From Candidatus Tenebribacter mawsonii (GTDB lineage Bacteria > Cloacimonadota > Cloacimonadia > Cloacimonadales > TCS61), in contig JAVCCD010000028.1 in assembly GCA_030765665.1 (NCBI GenBank), positions 1 through 14,771 of the forward strand: 14,771 bases of DNA, written 5' to 3'. The stretch's first letter is position 1. Every line of letters starts with the position of its first letter. The notes under the pieces were generated by a model. The model searched no databases and was not told the origin of the DNA. It was given only the letters and a program-made list of their open reading frames with translations. Below are positions 13,843-14,771 of the stretch, piece by piece. Both the position numbers and the translations under genes were made by a program.

Positions 13843-14771
13843 CCCATAATTCCATAATAATAATTGATGAATTTTCGTGCAATTGGAGCACTAACACTAC
13901 CGCCATGTCCACCATTTTCTATAAATACGGTAAAACCAATCTCAAATTTATCACATTTAGCATAACCGCTAAACCAAGCATGGGTTATTTTTCCCATATG
14001 ATTCTCAGCAGATCCTGTCTTCCCATAAACCTTTATGCCTTTAATACTGGCTGCCGTTCCTGTTCCATAACTTTCATTCACCGTTTTATAAAGTGAATTT
14101 TGTATTAATTTAAGTGTTGCATCGGACATTGGCAGATGCTTTTGCTCAACATAATTCTTATACGTATGCTCTGCTTCTATTCGTTTCGCCAATAAATGAG
14201 GACGTCTCCAAATACCATCGTTTCCCAAAGCTGAATAATATGCACAAATTTGTAAGGGTGTAACCAATACCTCGCCCTGTCCGATAGCCAGATTTACCTT
14301 ATGACCTAATATTCCTACATATTTTCCATAATTATCAATATACCATTTACGGGAAGGGAAAAAACCTTTGCGTTCACCGGGGAGATCGATGCCGGTACGA
14401 GTTGAGAGATAATTCTGTTTAGTATATCTGTTGACCTGTTCCAGAGAGAATCGGGTAGAAAGATCATAAAAAAAAACATCGCAGGAATATTTAATGGCAT
14501 CTACCACAGTTAAACGTCCGTGACCTTTTTCCAGCCAGCACTTGAAGTACCTGTTGCCAAACCACATGCCTCCATCGCATTTTGTAAGTTTAGTTTTAGT
14601 ATCAATTACCATTTCTTCCAGTCCAAGACTTGCCAGTATAGGTTTGTAAACTGATCCGGGCGGATAACTTCCGTGTATTATTCTATCTAACAATGGTTTG
14701 TCAGGATCGGTAATAATATCATTCCATTGTTTGGCAGATATTCCTCCGGTAAAAAGATTCGGATCAAAATC
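13839..14771 (-). CDS. mrdA: Penicillin-binding protein 2, transpeptidase part (N-terminus outside window)
   Basis: PBP2 is the elongasome transpeptidase, cross-linking the strands made by RodA in the periplasm. The frame is open through the right edge, giving 310 visible residues that begin DFDPNLFTGGIS, the expected sequence before the active site; the apparent TTG start at 14693 is internal. The active-site motifs are SVYK (Ser40, Lys43), SCD 96-98 (the SxD form usual in PBP2) and KTGS 251-254. The segment CDGGMWFGNRYFKCW...GHG is also typical of PBP2 rather than of division PBP3, and the end GGSVSAPIARKFINYYYG is the normal C-terminus. The transmembrane anchor and pedestal domain lie upstream of the window. 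mreC/mreD are likely further up but not seen. Confidence 0.95.
   Translation of the reverse strand, partial: DFDPNLFTGGISAKQWNDIITDPDKPLLDRIIHGSYPPGSVYKPILASLGLEEMVIDTKTKLTKCDGGMWFGNRYFKCWLEKGHGRLTVVDAIKYSCDVFFYDLSTRFSLEQVNRYTKQNYLSTRTGIDLPGERKGFFPSRKWYIDNYGKYVGILGHKVNLAIGQGEVLVTPLQICAYYSALGNDGIWRRPHLLAKRIEAEHTYKNYVEQKHLPMSDATLKLIQNSLYKTVNESYGTGTAASIKGIKVYGKTGSAENHMGKITHAWFSGYAKCDKFEIGFTVFIENGGHGGSVSAPIARKFINYYYGIMG

Overview
The window is AT-rich, tightly packed bacterial chromosome. It carries no rRNA, tRNA, CRISPR array or insertion sequence that I can see. The cell is diderm: there are three likely lipoproteins, an exported beta-rich protein ending in Phe that looks like an outer-membrane barrel, and a rod-type elongation pair (PBP2 and RodA). 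The DUF4837-like and DUF3098-like proteins, low GC and envelope gene content suggest the FCB group, perhaps a Cloacimonadota-like lineage. That placement is inferred from family content only, with no tree behind it.

Left part (1-9115) is all on the minus strand. Reading in the direction of transcription it runs: M23/LytM peptidase, xseB, ispA-type prenyl synthase, a hairpin terminator, dut, a TrmN6-like methyltransferase, an FtsE-like ABC protein, an FtsX-like membrane protein, pgsA, a DUF4837-like lipoprotein, a beta-barrel-like exported protein and a TPR lipoprotein. The end of a small DUF3098-like membrane protein gene lies beyond position 1. Junctions are very tight: methyltransferase/ftsE overlap by 8 nt, ftsE/ftsX by 4 (GTGA), ftsX/pgsA by 4 (ATGA), pgsA/DUF4837 by 1 (TAATG), xseB/ispA by 4 (ATGA). 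This points to translational coupling along most of the string.

Middle part (9116-11705) is on the plus strand: ptb (phosphate butyryl/acetyltransferase family) overlapping rlmH by 4 nt, then trxB behind its own promoter-like region. A 38-bp perfect palindrome with A/T tails (11714-11751) serves as a two-way terminator between trxB and the convergent right-hand operon.

Right part (11769-14771) is again minus: mrdA (PBP2, N-terminus cut off by the window edge), rodA, a lipoprotein with a CBM-like jelly-roll domain, and a small unknown protein. The first two form the elongation peptidoglycan synthase; the lipoprotein may bind a glycan in the same envelope.

The most unusual object is the FtsE-like protein (5296-5913). 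Its reading frame is intact and coupled on both sides, yet nearly every ATPase motif is altered: Walker A lacks the Lys and a Gly, the signature reads LSSSS, the Walker B Glu is Asp, the Q-loop Gln is probably Asn and the H-switch His is missing. It sits with an FtsX-topology partner and, further up the same strand, an M23 peptidase that keeps its metal ligands. This suggests a divergent, possibly non-hydrolysing FtsEX-type system.
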